A stretch of 64,000 bases of DNA from positions 1,054,001-1,118,000 of the forward strand of contig NZ_OZ251603.1 in the NCBI RefSeq assembly GCF_965243865.1, read 5' to 3'. Origin of the DNA: Hyphomicrobium_A sp965243865 (GTDB lineage Bacteria > Pseudomonadota > Alphaproteobacteria > Rhizobiales > Hyphomicrobiaceae). Both the position numbers and the translations under genes were made by a program. Position 1 is the stretch's first letter; every line of letters begins with the position of its first letter. A model generated the notes under the pieces. It did no database searches, was not told where the DNA came from, and was given only the letters and a program-made list of their open reading frames with translations. Below are positions 44,006 through 52,061 of this stretch, piece after piece.

Positions 44006-46285
44006 TTACCAACGGTGCCGGATACCGGCGAGGAAGGTGCGCCGCTCGCCAAACTCGCAGTAAAAGCCCGAGCTGCAGCTCGAATAGTATTCCTTGTCGG
44101 CAAGGTTCCAGACGTTGAGCGTCGCTTCCGATCCTGTGAGATAGGGGTCCAGCTTGCCGAGATCGTAGCTCAACGCTGCATCCACGAGCGTGTATCCATC
44201 TGCCTTGAGCGTGTTTGCGTCGTCCGCGAAGCTCGATCCGACAACGCGAACGCCTGCACCGAGTGTGAGGCCATCGAGGGTGCCGAAGCGGAACCCGTAG
44301 TTGACCCACACGGATCCGAAGTACTCGGGAGCCGCTTGCGGCCGCTTGCCGATCGACGAAACTGTCGTGGATTTGGTCACTTCGGTGTCGAGCAGCGTGA
44401 GGGCCGCAATGAGGCCGAGTCCTTCCGTCACGTTGCCGCGGGCCTCGAACTCCAGCCCGCGCGAGCTGATTTCGCCGATCTGAGTATAGAGCCCTGACAG
44501 CGTGCCGGCCTTCTTGACGTTTTGCTGGGTGATGTCGAAGGCGGAGAAGGTGAACAGCATGGGGATGAATGTCGGCTGATACTTGATGCCCACCTCGTAC
44601 TGCTCGCCCTTACTCGGGATCAGCGCCTTGTTGGTGCTTTCATCAACGCCGGTCTCCGGCTCGAATGATGTCGAATAGCTGGCATATGGCGCAATGCCGT
44701 TGTCGAACAGATAGAGCAGCCCTGCGCGATAGGTCGTTGCCTCGCTGTCCTGGGACTGCACTGCTCCGCCGGTGGGCTCTGTCACCTGCTCGGTCCAGTC
44801 ATGACGCACCCCGACAAGGGCCCGCCAATTGCCGAGCGCGATCTGATCTTGCGTGTAGATTCCGGTCTGGTCGAGACTCTGGTCTCCCGACGTGAAGCTC
44901 AGGAACGAGCCGCTGACGGGCGATCCATATTGCGGATCGATCACGTTGATCGGGGTAACGGTGAAGTTGGCCTCGAACAGTGCGCTACTGTCGGCCCGCT
45001 GCGTATCGATGCCTGTCAGTACGCGGTGACGCAGCGCTCCGGTCGAGAAATCGAACTGGAGCTGGTTGTCGGTCGTGACGTTGCTTGCCTCCTCAATTGA
45101 TTTGGCCGCCAGCCGGGAGATGTCTCCGGTGACAGACGGGCCCGTATAAATCTGTATGCCCGCGAAATCGAGGTCGAACTCTGCGTAGCGAAGTGCTGAT
45201 CTAAAGAGAACCGCACTGTTGAAGCGATGCTCGAATTGATACCCGATACCCGCCTCCTTGCGATCAAAATGATCGTAGGAGGGATCGCCCGGGTTGAACT
45301 TCGAATTCAGGTAAGGCTGGAACTGAGGCGCAGCAAGTGACTTGGCATAAAGAGAGTTGAAATAGCCGCCTTCGGGGTCGGCCTGGTAGAAGCCCGACAA
45401 GGTGAGGCGTGTATCCGCGCTCGGCTGCCAGGCGATGGCCGGCGCGATGGCGAAGCGCTGCTCGTCGACGTCATCGTAGCGCGTGCCTGAATCCTTACCG
45501 ATCGCGGTGAGGCTATACTGGAGCGTGCCCTCCTTATCGAAGGCGCCCTGCGTCGTGTAGCCAGCCTGCACGCGACCGTAGCTCCCCATTTCAAAGCGCA
45601 GCTCATTGTAGGGTTCCGGAGTCGGAGCGCGGCTCACCATGTTGACGAGGCCGCCGGGGCTGACCTGTCCGTAGAGGAGCGCCGAAGGCCCTTTCAGCAC
45701 GTCGATCCGGTCGAGGAGAAACGGATCAATCGACATGATGCCGAACACCTGGCCCTGCGGCAGTCTCATTCCGTCAAGGAACCGCACGTAATTGCCGCTC
45801 GTGGAGAATCCGCCGAAGCCGCGTAGGAAGATGTTGTCGTAGCGGGCGTTCTGCTCGAAGCTCGCCAGCACGCCGGCGGAATAGCCGAGCGCTCCGCCGA
45901 CCGTCTGCTGGTTCTGATCGTCGAGCTGTTTGCGGGTGACGGTCGAGATCGCTTGCGGTGTCTCAATCACCGGCGTGTCGGTCTTGGTGGCGGAGAATGT
46001 GTCCGCCGGCTGGTAGGTGTTGCGCGTCGATGCCGATGTTCCGTCGCGTTGGACGGGAGCCGGCGCAGGCTTGGCTGGTGCGGCTGCCTGCTTCGTCGAC
46101 GGCGCCGCCTGCTTCGCTTGTCCAGCCGACTTTGCCTTCTTGGTCTTCGCCGGTTTTGGCTTGGAAGTTCCCTCGACGACTAAGGGATCGAGCTGGGTTG
46201 AGGCAGGCGCTGGATCCTGCGCATGCGCATTGCCAGCCACAAGAATGTACCCGACGGCAGCCAGCCGTCTCGAACGCCAACTCAT
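44006..46285 (-). CDS. TonB-dependent siderophore receptor
   Basis: This is a 759-residue outer-membrane receptor. After the signal peptide (LAAVGYILVAGNAHA) there is a Lys/Ala/Pro-rich linker, then the plug domain with DTPVIETPQAISTVTRKQL (TonB box region), DNIFLRGFGGFST and IDVLKGPSALLYGQVSPGG, then a 22-strand barrel ending in FLAGIRHRW. It fits the FhuA/FoxA-like ferric-siderophore class. ATG 46285 is favoured over the TTG at 46291 and follows GGGGG by six bases. It is divergent from a TetR regulator that probably controls it. Confidence 0.92.
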   Translation of the reverse strand: MSWRSRRLAAVGYILVAGNAHAQDPAPASTQLDPLVVEGTSKPKPAKTKKAKSAGQAKQAAPSTKQAAAPAKPAPAPVQRDGTSASTRNTYQPADTFSATKTDTPVIETPQAISTVTRKQLDDQNQQTVGGALGYSAGVLASFEQNARYDNIFLRGFGGFSTSGNYVRFLDGMRLPQGQVFGIMSIDPFLLDRIDVLKGPSALLYGQVSPGGLVNMVSRAPTPEPYNELRFEMGSYGRVQAGYTTQGAFDKEGTLQYSLTAIGKDSGTRYDDVDEQRFAIAPAIAWQPSADTRLTLSGFYQADPEGGYFNSLYAKSLAAPQFQPYLNSKFNPGDPSYDHFDRKEAGIGYQFEHRFNSAVLFRSALRYAEFDLDFAGIQIYTGPSVTGDISRLAAKSIEEASNVTTDNQLQFDFSTGALRHRVLTGIDTQRADSSALFEANFTVTPINVIDPQYGSPVSGSFLSFTSGDQSLDQTGIYTQDQIALGNWRALVGVRHDWTEQVTEPTGGAVQSQDSEATTYRAGLLYLFDNGIAPYASYSTSFEPETGVDESTNKALIPSKGEQYEVGIKYQPTFIPMLFTFSAFDITQQNVKKAGTLSGLYTQIGEISSRGLEFEARGNVTEGLGLIAALTLLDTEVTKSTTVSSIGKRPQAAPEYFGSVWVNYGFRFGTLDGLTLGAGVRVVGSSFADDANTLKADGYTLVDAALSYDLGKLDPYLTGSEATLNVWNLADKEYYSSCSSGFYCEFGERRTFLAGIRHRW

Positions 46286-46482
46286 ACGCAACCCCCAACG
46301 CGAAACTAGACACTGCTGTCAAAGTCGAATAACCAAACGGGACCGTCCCGTCCAGTTTATTGTATACGTACGCAGTATGGTTTCTGAGCGATGACGCGAA
46401 TCTGCCACACGAGAAGGGTCCGCTCGCCGGTCGCGGCGATGCGGCACGACGTTGAACTGGGGGAGCTGTTAGGAGGACCGGT
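46286..46482. other. Divergent control region of receptor and TetR genes
   Basis: This 197-bp region holds a perfect 15-bp palindrome (46337-46351) and, 10 bp on, the partial palindrome TGTATACGTACGCA at about 46361-46374. Both are candidate operators. Confidence 0.45.
46337..46351. promoter_or_regulatory. Palindromic operator, probably for the adjacent TetR regulator
   Basis: ACGGGAC-C-GTCCCGT is a perfect palindrome with seven-base arms and a one-base centre, placed about 50 bp upstream of the receptor start and 130 bp from the TetR start. GGGACCGTCCC cores are common for TetR-family autoregulatory sites. Confidence 0.6.
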
Positions 46483-47163
46483 TTGGGCAATCGCTTGAAC
46501 GAGAAGATGCCTTCGGCCGCAGCCACGGACGCAAAGCGCGAGCACGCACGCGGCAAGCTTGCTCCGCGTAGCGATAACATGGTGCGCATCATAGATGCCG
46601 CAGCAGCGCTGTTCGCGGCGCAGGGATTCGCCGCAACGTCGATGGAGCAGGTCGCGTCGGCTTGCCAGGCGGGCAAAGACACGATCTACCGCCGCTTCCC
46701 CTCTAAGCTCGCGCTGTTCGGCGCCGTGCTGGAGCATGCGCACATGCGTTGGGTGACCGAACTCGGGCGCTTTACCGAGCGGTTGCCGAAGGACGGGGAT
46801 GCGCTTGATCGGCTGAAGCGAGTTGCCCGCTGGTTTTTAGAGGTCAATCTCGATCCGGAGCTCATTGCCTTCAAGCGTATCTCAATCACGGAGTCATATG
46901 TCTTCGCCGGCAAGGTGCAACCCGGCGCACAGGACGATCCCTTCATGGAGCTTCTGATGGGCTACGTGAAGGAAGCACAGGATGCCGGGCGGATTGCTGC
47001 CGGCGACCGGTGGTTCATCGCCACGCAGCTCGTCCACAGCGTCGTGTCCCTTCCCCTCAACGAGACCTTGGTCGGGAGCACGGCCTATGCCGCAAAGAAT
47101 GCGCGCGACCGGCATTTCAAAAAGGCATGGGAGCTATTCTTGAGTGGCGCAGCAGCGCGATAA
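46483..47163 (+). CDS. TetR/AcrR family transcriptional regulator
   Basis: This is a 226-residue regulator with an N-terminal HTH (MVRIIDAAAALFAAQGFAATSMEQVASACQ, then KDTIYRRFPSKLALFGAVL) after an Arg-rich tail of about 30 residues. The ligand domain has no recognisable specificity. The TTG start is supported by a perfect AGGAGG six bases upstream (46471-46476). Its gene is followed by the PepSY protein, and it is divergent from the siderophore receptor, so it likely represses both in response to an unknown ligand. Confidence 0.9.
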   Translation: MGNRLNEKMPSAAATDAKREHARGKLAPRSDNMVRIIDAAAALFAAQGFAATSMEQVASACQAGKDTIYRRFPSKLALFGAVLEHAHMRWVTELGRFTERLPKDGDALDRLKRVARWFLEVNLDPELIAFKRISITESYVFAGKVQPGAQDDPFMELLMGYVKEAQDAGRIAAGDRWFIATQLVHSVVSLPLNETLVGSTAYAAKNARDRHFKKAWELFLSGAAAR

Positions 47164-47179
47164 AGTGTTGGAGGGAAAT

Positions 47180-48331
47180 GTGCACCAAGCGAGCCTGCGG
47201 CGCTGGAACTGGATTCACAAGTGGTCGAGTCTGATCTGCACGCCGTTTCTGTTGCTGCTCTGCATAACTGGTTTGCCGCTGATTTTTCATCACGAGATAC
47301 ACGAGCTGACCGTCGATCTCGCGCAGCCTAAAGCGCCACTTCCAGACAATCCCGCTAGCCTTGATGTCGTCGTGAGCAATGGCCTGGCGCGAATGCCCGG
47401 CAAGGTCGTGCAATACGTAAGCTGGGACGATGAGCAGCCGGGCGTCGTGCTTCTCACCGTCAACAATTCACCCAACGGCGACCCTGGCACTAGCCAGGTC
47501 GTTCGCATGGATGCCGGAACTGGTACGTTTCTAGATCAGCCCGAATTTCAGAGCGGCATCATGCAGGTGATCTTGCAACTGCATGTCGATATGTTTGCTG
47601 GCCTACCGGGCAAACTGTTTCTCGGTGTGATGGGAATTCTTTTTTGCGTGGCAGTGGTATCCGGCTTCGTGGTCTACGGGCCATCGATGCGAAAGCTGTC
47701 GTTTGGCGAGCTGAGGTTCAACCGCGTAAACCTCGTTCGCTGGCTCGATGTGCACAACCTCGCTGGGATACTTCTCATCGCCTGGACGCTGGTGGTCGGG
47801 TTTACCGGCGTGATTAACACCTGGGCCGATCTCGTGCTGCAGCTGTGGCGATACGACCAGCTCTCGGAAATGGTGGGCGATCATCAAGCCCGCGCGCGGC
47901 CCGAGACTCTCAGCTCTTTCGACAAGGCAGTGGCCATCGCCGAGCAGAAAGAGCCCCACATGCGACCATCAGTTGTTGCATTTCCGGGCACGCCCTTCAC
48001 CTCGGAGAGCCACTACATCATCTTCATGAAGGGCAACACACCGCTCACCGCGCGGCTGGCGAAGCCAGTGCTGATCGATGCGCAGACGGGCGAGTACGCT
48101 GACTCGCGCGACATGCCTTGGTACGTAACCTCGCTGTTGCTTTCACAGCCGTTGCATTTCGGAGATTACGGCGGCATGCCGTTGAAGATCATTTGGGCGA
48201 TCCTCGATGTCGGAACGATCGCGGTGCTTGTGACCGGCCTCTACCTTTGGATCGCACGCCGCGAACGCAGGTCAGCGCGTCTTGCCGGCACTGACAGACA
48301 GGAAGCCAATCCGCTTCTGGCAGGTGAGTGA
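47180..48331 (+). CDS. PepSY domain membrane protein (PiuB-like)
   Basis: This is a 383-residue inner-membrane protein with four helices: SLICTPFLLLLCITGLPLI, FLGVMGILFCVAVVSGFVV, AGILLIAWTLVVGFTGVI and IIWAILDVGTIAVLVTGLYLW. PepSY-type periplasmic loops lie between them, and Trp/His-rich NWIHKWSS and WLDVHNLAG carry possible haem ligands. PiuB relatives sit beside TonB siderophore receptors and are thought to reduce ferric siderophores. The GTG at 47180 follows GGAGGG; GTG 47144, inside tetR, is the alternative. Confidence 0.88.
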   Translation: MHQASLRRWNWIHKWSSLICTPFLLLLCITGLPLIFHHEIHELTVDLAQPKAPLPDNPASLDVVVSNGLARMPGKVVQYVSWDDEQPGVVLLTVNNSPNGDPGTSQVVRMDAGTGTFLDQPEFQSGIMQVILQLHVDMFAGLPGKLFLGVMGILFCVAVVSGFVVYGPSMRKLSFGELRFNRVNLVRWLDVHNLAGILLIAWTLVVGFTGVINTWADLVLQLWRYDQLSEMVGDHQARARPETLSSFDKAVAIAEQKEPHMRPSVVAFPGTPFTSESHYIIFMKGNTPLTARLAKPVLIDAQTGEYADSRDMPWYVTSLLLSQPLHFGDYGGMPLKIIWAILDVGTIAVLVTGLYLWIARRERRSARLAGTDRQEANPLLAGE

Positions 48332-48510
48332 TGGCGAGCTTCGGAACGTACACACTTCCCGCAACACTTGCGCTTCTCCAGACGTGTGGACTGCTGCTCG
48401 CGCTGATCGCCGATGGCCGCTGGGAGTGGCTGGCCTGGGCGCTCGTCGCCGCCCCATGCTTGGTCTTTGCGGCCTCAGTCTTGCGCCAGATCAGACAAGC
48501 AACGGACTGA
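48328..48510 (+). CDS. Small two-helix membrane protein
   Basis: This is a protein of about 60 residues with two hydrophobic segments (ATLALLQTCGLLLALIADG and WLAWALVAAPCLVFAASVL) and a short basic tail. It starts at the stop of the PepSY gene (four-base overlap), so it is translated with it. Tiny membrane proteins of this kind often follow PiuB-like genes; it may be an accessory subunit. I know no function for it. Confidence 0.65.
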   Translation: MMASFGTYTLPATLALLQTCGLLLALIADGRWEWLAWALVAAPCLVFAASVLRQIRQATD

Positions 48511-48852
48511 GAAATCCCCCTTAAGCTCGCAGGGAACTCCGTTGTAATAATCCGCCTTGGCTCACGAATGGGCGCGCACTGAATAGCTCGCTGCGGAACG
48601 AGGCCACGGCTGATCTAGTATCTCTGCATCGAATTATATACGACGCGATTGAGATTGCGCAGAAGCTCGACATCCGACAACGGACTCACGTTCGCGAGCG
48701 GACTTGGTCGGCGATCGTCGCCCTGTTTTGGCTACCCCGCCGCTGGGCGCGCACTGCGGGCCAGTCTACCGAACGCAACGTTGGCGCTGCCGACGTCGCT
48801 GCCGCGAGACCGCCAAGCGAAGTCGCAAGGCCCTCTAGAGGCTCGTCGCGAG
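48511..48852. other. Gap between accessory block and second autotransporter
   Basis: This 342-bp stretch contains the open fragment at 48525-48869 with the right copy of the 39-bp repeat. Nothing else is seen, and a terminator is not evident. Confidence 0.4.
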
Positions 48853-48869
48853 CTACCACCCAAGCTTGA
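48525..48869 (+). pseudogene. Possible 3' fragment of a membrane-protein gene, in frame with the 39-bp repeat
   Basis: The frame holding the right repeat is open from a stop at 48522-48524 to TGA at 48867-48869, with no ATG start. It reads protein-like upstream (ATADLVSLHRIIYDAIEIAQ) and AIVALFWLPRRWA at the repeat, the same peptide and frame as in the gene ending at 31735, then a further 39 residues. I read it as the displaced original C-terminus of that gene or of a close relative. The last 17 bases overlap the convergent autotransporter. Confidence 0.4.
48711..48749 (+). repeat. 39-bp direct repeat, right copy
   Basis: This is the partner of 31661-31699 (38 of 39 identical, direct orientation, 17,050 bp apart). 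It is in frame with the same peptide, AIVALFWLPRRWA. Confidence 0.85.
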
Positions 48870-51333
48870 CGCCGATCTTGCCGTTGTAGGCATCGCCCTC
48901 GGCACCGGCACCAAGCCCTATCTGGTAACTCGCCGATGCGTAGATCGCCGTATCGGCCGAGACCTGCGCCGTGAATCCGGCATCGAGCGCCAGAGTTGGC
49001 CCGAACAGGTCAGCCGTGAACGGAACGAAACCCTGCTCCGACGAGAACGACGTCGTCGGATCGCCGAGGAACTCGTACCAGAGACTAGGCCGCACCCAGC
49101 TCGTGAACACGCCTGACGCCACGCCGCCAAATTCCGCCATGCTCGACGTCTTCACGAAGCGCGCACCGATCCGACCCAGTAGCGAGTTCGCATTCGCGAA
49201 CCGTACCGCCGCGCCGATGTCGGACGCATCACTGATATCGACCGTCTGGAATGCAACCTGCGCCTGCGGCTCTACCGAGAACCCACCCGAAAGCAGCAGC
49301 GGATAGCCAGCCTCTAGCGAAGCGCCGACACCCGCTCCGTTGCTGGTCAGCTTGGGAAGGCGCGTCGATTTCGCATCTGTGTCGTACCAGGTACCGATGA
49401 GAAGCGCGTCGAGATAGGCGCCTTCCGCGGTGAAGTGGGTCCAGTATCCGCCGAAGCTGTAAGCCATGAACGTGTCGCGGCCAGCGTTGCTGCCGTCGAA
49501 ATGGTCGACATCGCCGGTCGCGTTGCCGATCGCGAAAAAAGCCCCTGCCCGGTCGCCAGCCCCACTCGCCTCACCGCTGCGGAAGAAATCGCTTCCCGCC
49601 TGCAGGGCCCAGAAGTCGTAGTCAAAGGCCGGACCATCGCCATAGATACCGAGCGCATGCCCGTCATGATCTCCGTGCTGGCCGATGACGCGGCCCCAGC
49701 CGCGCTCCGCGTTGCCTCCGAAGCCGGAGAACTCATCCCCCATACGCTCGTGCAGCGTGTCGAGCATCAACCGACCATAGAGCAGCATCATCGCTGGCAA
49801 CGCGGTGTAGAGCGAGGCTTCCGAACGGTAGGCAGGCGTATCGTCCTCGAGTGTGGAGCGCAGATACCAGTTGTCAGGAGCCGAGCCATCGGCCGCGCCA
49901 CGGTAGAGCGAGTATTCGTAGGGGCCAGCGACGACGGGTCCCGCGAGCGCGAACGCTCCGGCTGCTGTGGTGGCACCATTCACCGTATCGATGATGAGAA
50001 TGCCGCTTGCGACAGTCTTGGCTCCGGAACCGCCGACATTAGTGATCGCAATGCCGGTGCCGCCGGTCGCGGTGCCGGAATCTATGACGAGCTTGTCAGA
50101 TGGCGAGGCGTCCGAGCCAAGCCGCGTGTCGAGTTGCAGTCTGCCCCCTTGGCCAACGTAGCTGCCGACGACTGTAAGCGTGTCGCCGGGACTACCGTTG
50201 GCGAGGTCGATGGTCCCGGCATTAGTGACGAGCACGAGTTGCCCGCTAGTGAACGGCGTAATGGCGCTACTGGCACCATCGGCATAAAGCGTGCTCGAAG
50301 CATCGATCGATAGGGAGCCTGTGCCAGTGTCGGCGCCCCCAAGCACGAAGTCGCTATCGAGCGCGACGTATGAGCCGCTGGCGAGCGCGACTGTCTCCCA
50401 GTTCTGGAATCGAGCGATGCCGGAAATGACTGAATGCGCAAAGCTGAGGAGATCGGTACCCGCTCCGCCGTCAATGAGCGTCGTGCCGGCGAGGTTGGCA
50501 GCACCGAGGTTCGACAGCGTCGCCCGATCGGCTCCTGCACCCAGACCGATGGACCCGGTGATTGCGCCGCCGCTCCAGGCAAACGTGTCGGTGCCCGTCC
50601 CCGTAGTGACGCCGTTTCCGATCGTTCCACCCGACATCGTAAAGCTGTTGGTGCCGTTGCCGAGATCGACCTCGCCACCGATGCTGCCCCCGACGAGAGT
50701 GAACGTATCGTTATTCTGCCGCGTAACGACGTCGCCGACGATGGTTCCGCCTGACATGAAGAAGACGTTGTTGCCGACGTTCATGTCGACTGAACCGATC
50801 GTGCCGCCTCTAATCGTCGCGGAATCGCCGTCCGTAAAGGCGCCGACAATAGTTCCGCCCGTCATGACGAACGTGTCGAGCCCGCCGCCCTGGTCCACCG
50901 CACCCACCGAACCAGCGCTCATCGTGAAAGTGTCGACGCCGTCGCCCTGACTGACCGTACCGGCGATGGCGCCGCCGGTCATCGTGAAGAAGTCGACCCC
51001 ATCGTGGGTCGTTATGCCAGCGCTTGTCGTGCCACCCGTAAAGGTGGTGGTACTAGTGCCGTTGCCGAGAAATTCAAAGTCGACGTAGCTGCCGCTCGCA
51101 ACCGCGAGCGAATTATTCCCCGCGGGAATGACGATCGGCACATTGACGGGATCGGGCGGGATGGCAGCCTCGCAGATAACGTCGAGGCCACCGCTAATCG
51201 GCGCAGCGGAGCATCCGGCTGCTGCCGGGCTCACCCAAAATACCGACAACGGAACAATGAGCGCCAACGCGGCTGCGAGACCCACCGCGCTCCGGTGGAG
51301 CAGCCTCTTATCTGTCAGCATCCGGATCAACAA
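48853..51333 (-). CDS. Autotransporter with tandem G-G repeats in the passenger
   Basis: This is an 826-residue type Va protein. After the signal peptide (AAALALIVPLSVFWVSPAAA) the passenger has about ten copies of a unit of about 20 residues like DTFTMSGGTIGNGVTTGTG (encoded around 50,500-51,080), then a linker, then a C-terminal barrel of about 270 residues from RGWGRVIGQHG to the end GKIGVKLGW. The regular repeats predict a beta-solenoid, likely for surface attachment. It is not closely similar to the 1512-residue autotransporter apart from the general barrel. ATG 51321 is an alternative start. Confidence 0.9.
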   Translation of the reverse strand: MLIRMLTDKRLLHRSAVGLAAALALIVPLSVFWVSPAAAGCSAAPISGGLDVICEAAIPPDPVNVPIVIPAGNNSLAVASGSYVDFEFLGNGTSTTTFTGGTTSAGITTHDGVDFFTMTGGAIAGTVSQGDGVDTFTMSAGSVGAVDQGGGLDTFVMTGGTIVGAFTDGDSATIRGGTIGSVDMNVGNNVFFMSGGTIVGDVVTRQNNDTFTLVGGSIGGEVDLGNGTNSFTMSGGTIGNGVTTGTGTDTFAWSGGAITGSIGLGAGADRATLSNLGAANLAGTTLIDGGAGTDLLSFAHSVISGIARFQNWETVALASGSYVALDSDFVLGGADTGTGSLSIDASSTLYADGASSAITPFTSGQLVLVTNAGTIDLANGSPGDTLTVVGSYVGQGGRLQLDTRLGSDASPSDKLVIDSGTATGGTGIAITNVGGSGAKTVASGILIIDTVNGATTAAGAFALAGPVVAGPYEYSLYRGAADGSAPDNWYLRSTLEDDTPAYRSEASLYTALPAMMLLYGRLMLDTLHERMGDEFSGFGGNAERGWGRVIGQHGDHDGHALGIYGDGPAFDYDFWALQAGSDFFRSGEASGAGDRAGAFFAIGNATGDVDHFDGSNAGRDTFMAYSFGGYWTHFTAEGAYLDALLIGTWYDTDAKSTRLPKLTSNGAGVGASLEAGYPLLLSGGFSVEPQAQVAFQTVDISDASDIGAAVRFANANSLLGRIGARFVKTSSMAEFGGVASGVFTSWVRPSLWYEFLGDPTTSFSSEQGFVPFTADLFGPTLALDAGFTAQVSADTAIYASASYQIGLGAGAEGDAYNGKIGVKLGW

Positions 51334-51814
51334 ATATTGCGGGTATGGGAACGCGCCTCAAAGGCAACCGCTTAACGAATCACACCCTTAGATTACATCT
51401 CCGCTGCCTAAGTCGTCTTAGTCCGTCGCCAAAATGCGCCAAGTCGCAATCGAGTGACGGCTGGACCGTGCCAGCGGAGCGACAATCGGGTTCGACAATC
51501 GCCAAGTCCAAGCGATGCCTGCGGGCAGCCTGACTGAATGAATTGGGGCAAATCCGGCACCCGGCGCGCAGCCTATGGACTGACGCCAAAACGGTGCGCT
51601 CAGCGCGTCAATGACTGGATCGCTTGCGCAGCCAATTGACACCCAAGCGGAACGGCAAAAGATTGGTCGGAGCGAGAGGATTTGAACCTCCGACCCCCAG
51701 TCCCCCAGACGCGCGTGACCAAGAACCACTGCTCTAAGTTGGTTCAAAAAACGGGGCGAGCCGACTGACCTTCCAAGTATTTTTCGTCTCTTATTGTGCC
51801 ACTACTATAGTCTC
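51334..51814. other. Intergenic region with tRNA-Pro remnant and tandem repeat
   Basis: This 481-bp stretch has a small inverted repeat (CTAAG-TCGT-CTTAG, 51408-51421), the tRNA-Pro 3' fragment (51664-51708) and the first unit of a 24-bp tandem repeat. Frames over the tRNA remnant give the usual spurious tRNA-derived peptide and are not genes. Confidence 0.55.
51664..51708 (-). pseudogene. 3' fragment of tRNA-Pro(GGG), probable attachment-site scar
   Basis: Read on the minus strand this gives an anticodon loop CTGGGGG, the 3' anticodon arm ACTG, variable loop, T-arm GGAGGTTCAAATCCTCT, the acceptor 3' strand CGCTCCGA and an encoded CCA. The matching 5' half (acceptor, D-arm and the far side of the anticodon stem) is missing: upstream of the loop the sequence is unrelated and pairs only two of the stem bases. 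A match running from the anticodon loop to CCA is what a tyrosine-recombinase insertion leaves behind. Confidence 0.75.
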
Positions 51815-51833
51815 TTATTGTGCCACTACTATA
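51786..51833. repeat. 24-bp perfect tandem duplication
   Basis: A 24-bp unit beginning GTCTCTTATTGTGCC occurs twice without a gap, at 51786-51809 and 51810-51833. The second unit carries the stop codon of the 36-codon ORF read leftward; the first repeats that stop just beyond. Confidence 0.9.
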
Positions 51834-51925
51834 ATGGTATCCCAAGGGGCGATGTCTCCAAATCGGTGCCAAACCACACCACAGGCAGCCGAGCGGGGCC
51901 GGTCCAGTAGTTGGTCGTGTTCCAT
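51815..51925 (-). CDS. 36-residue ORF with strong ribosome binding site
   Basis: ATG 51925 is preceded by AAAGGAGA with six-base spacing, among the best sites in the window. The product starts MEHDQLLDRPRSAACGVVWH and ends APWDTIIVVAQ. It has one Cys, two Trp and no signal peptide or known motif. It might be a small regulatory or precursor peptide, a leader ORF, or the head of a decayed gene. The stop lies in a tandem repeat. It is on the accessory side of the tRNA-Pro scar. Confidence 0.4.
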   Translation of the reverse strand: MEHDQLLDRPRSAACGVVWHRFGDIAPWDTIIVVAQ

Positions 51926-52061
51926 TGTCTGTCTCCTTTCTTGAGAGACAGAGCAGCATGCGCCTAATGCAATAGAAAATTTGATCTCGCGATCGGGTAT
52001 GGCCAACTTCTCATGAGCGGCTAGCCGTACGGGGCACCATCTAGGTACGAAGGTTGCCTGC

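Noticed and set aside
51418..51747. 109-codon frame over the tRNA remnant
   Set aside because: Peptides like GSEVQILSLRP arise from translating tRNA genes and are a known annotation artefact.
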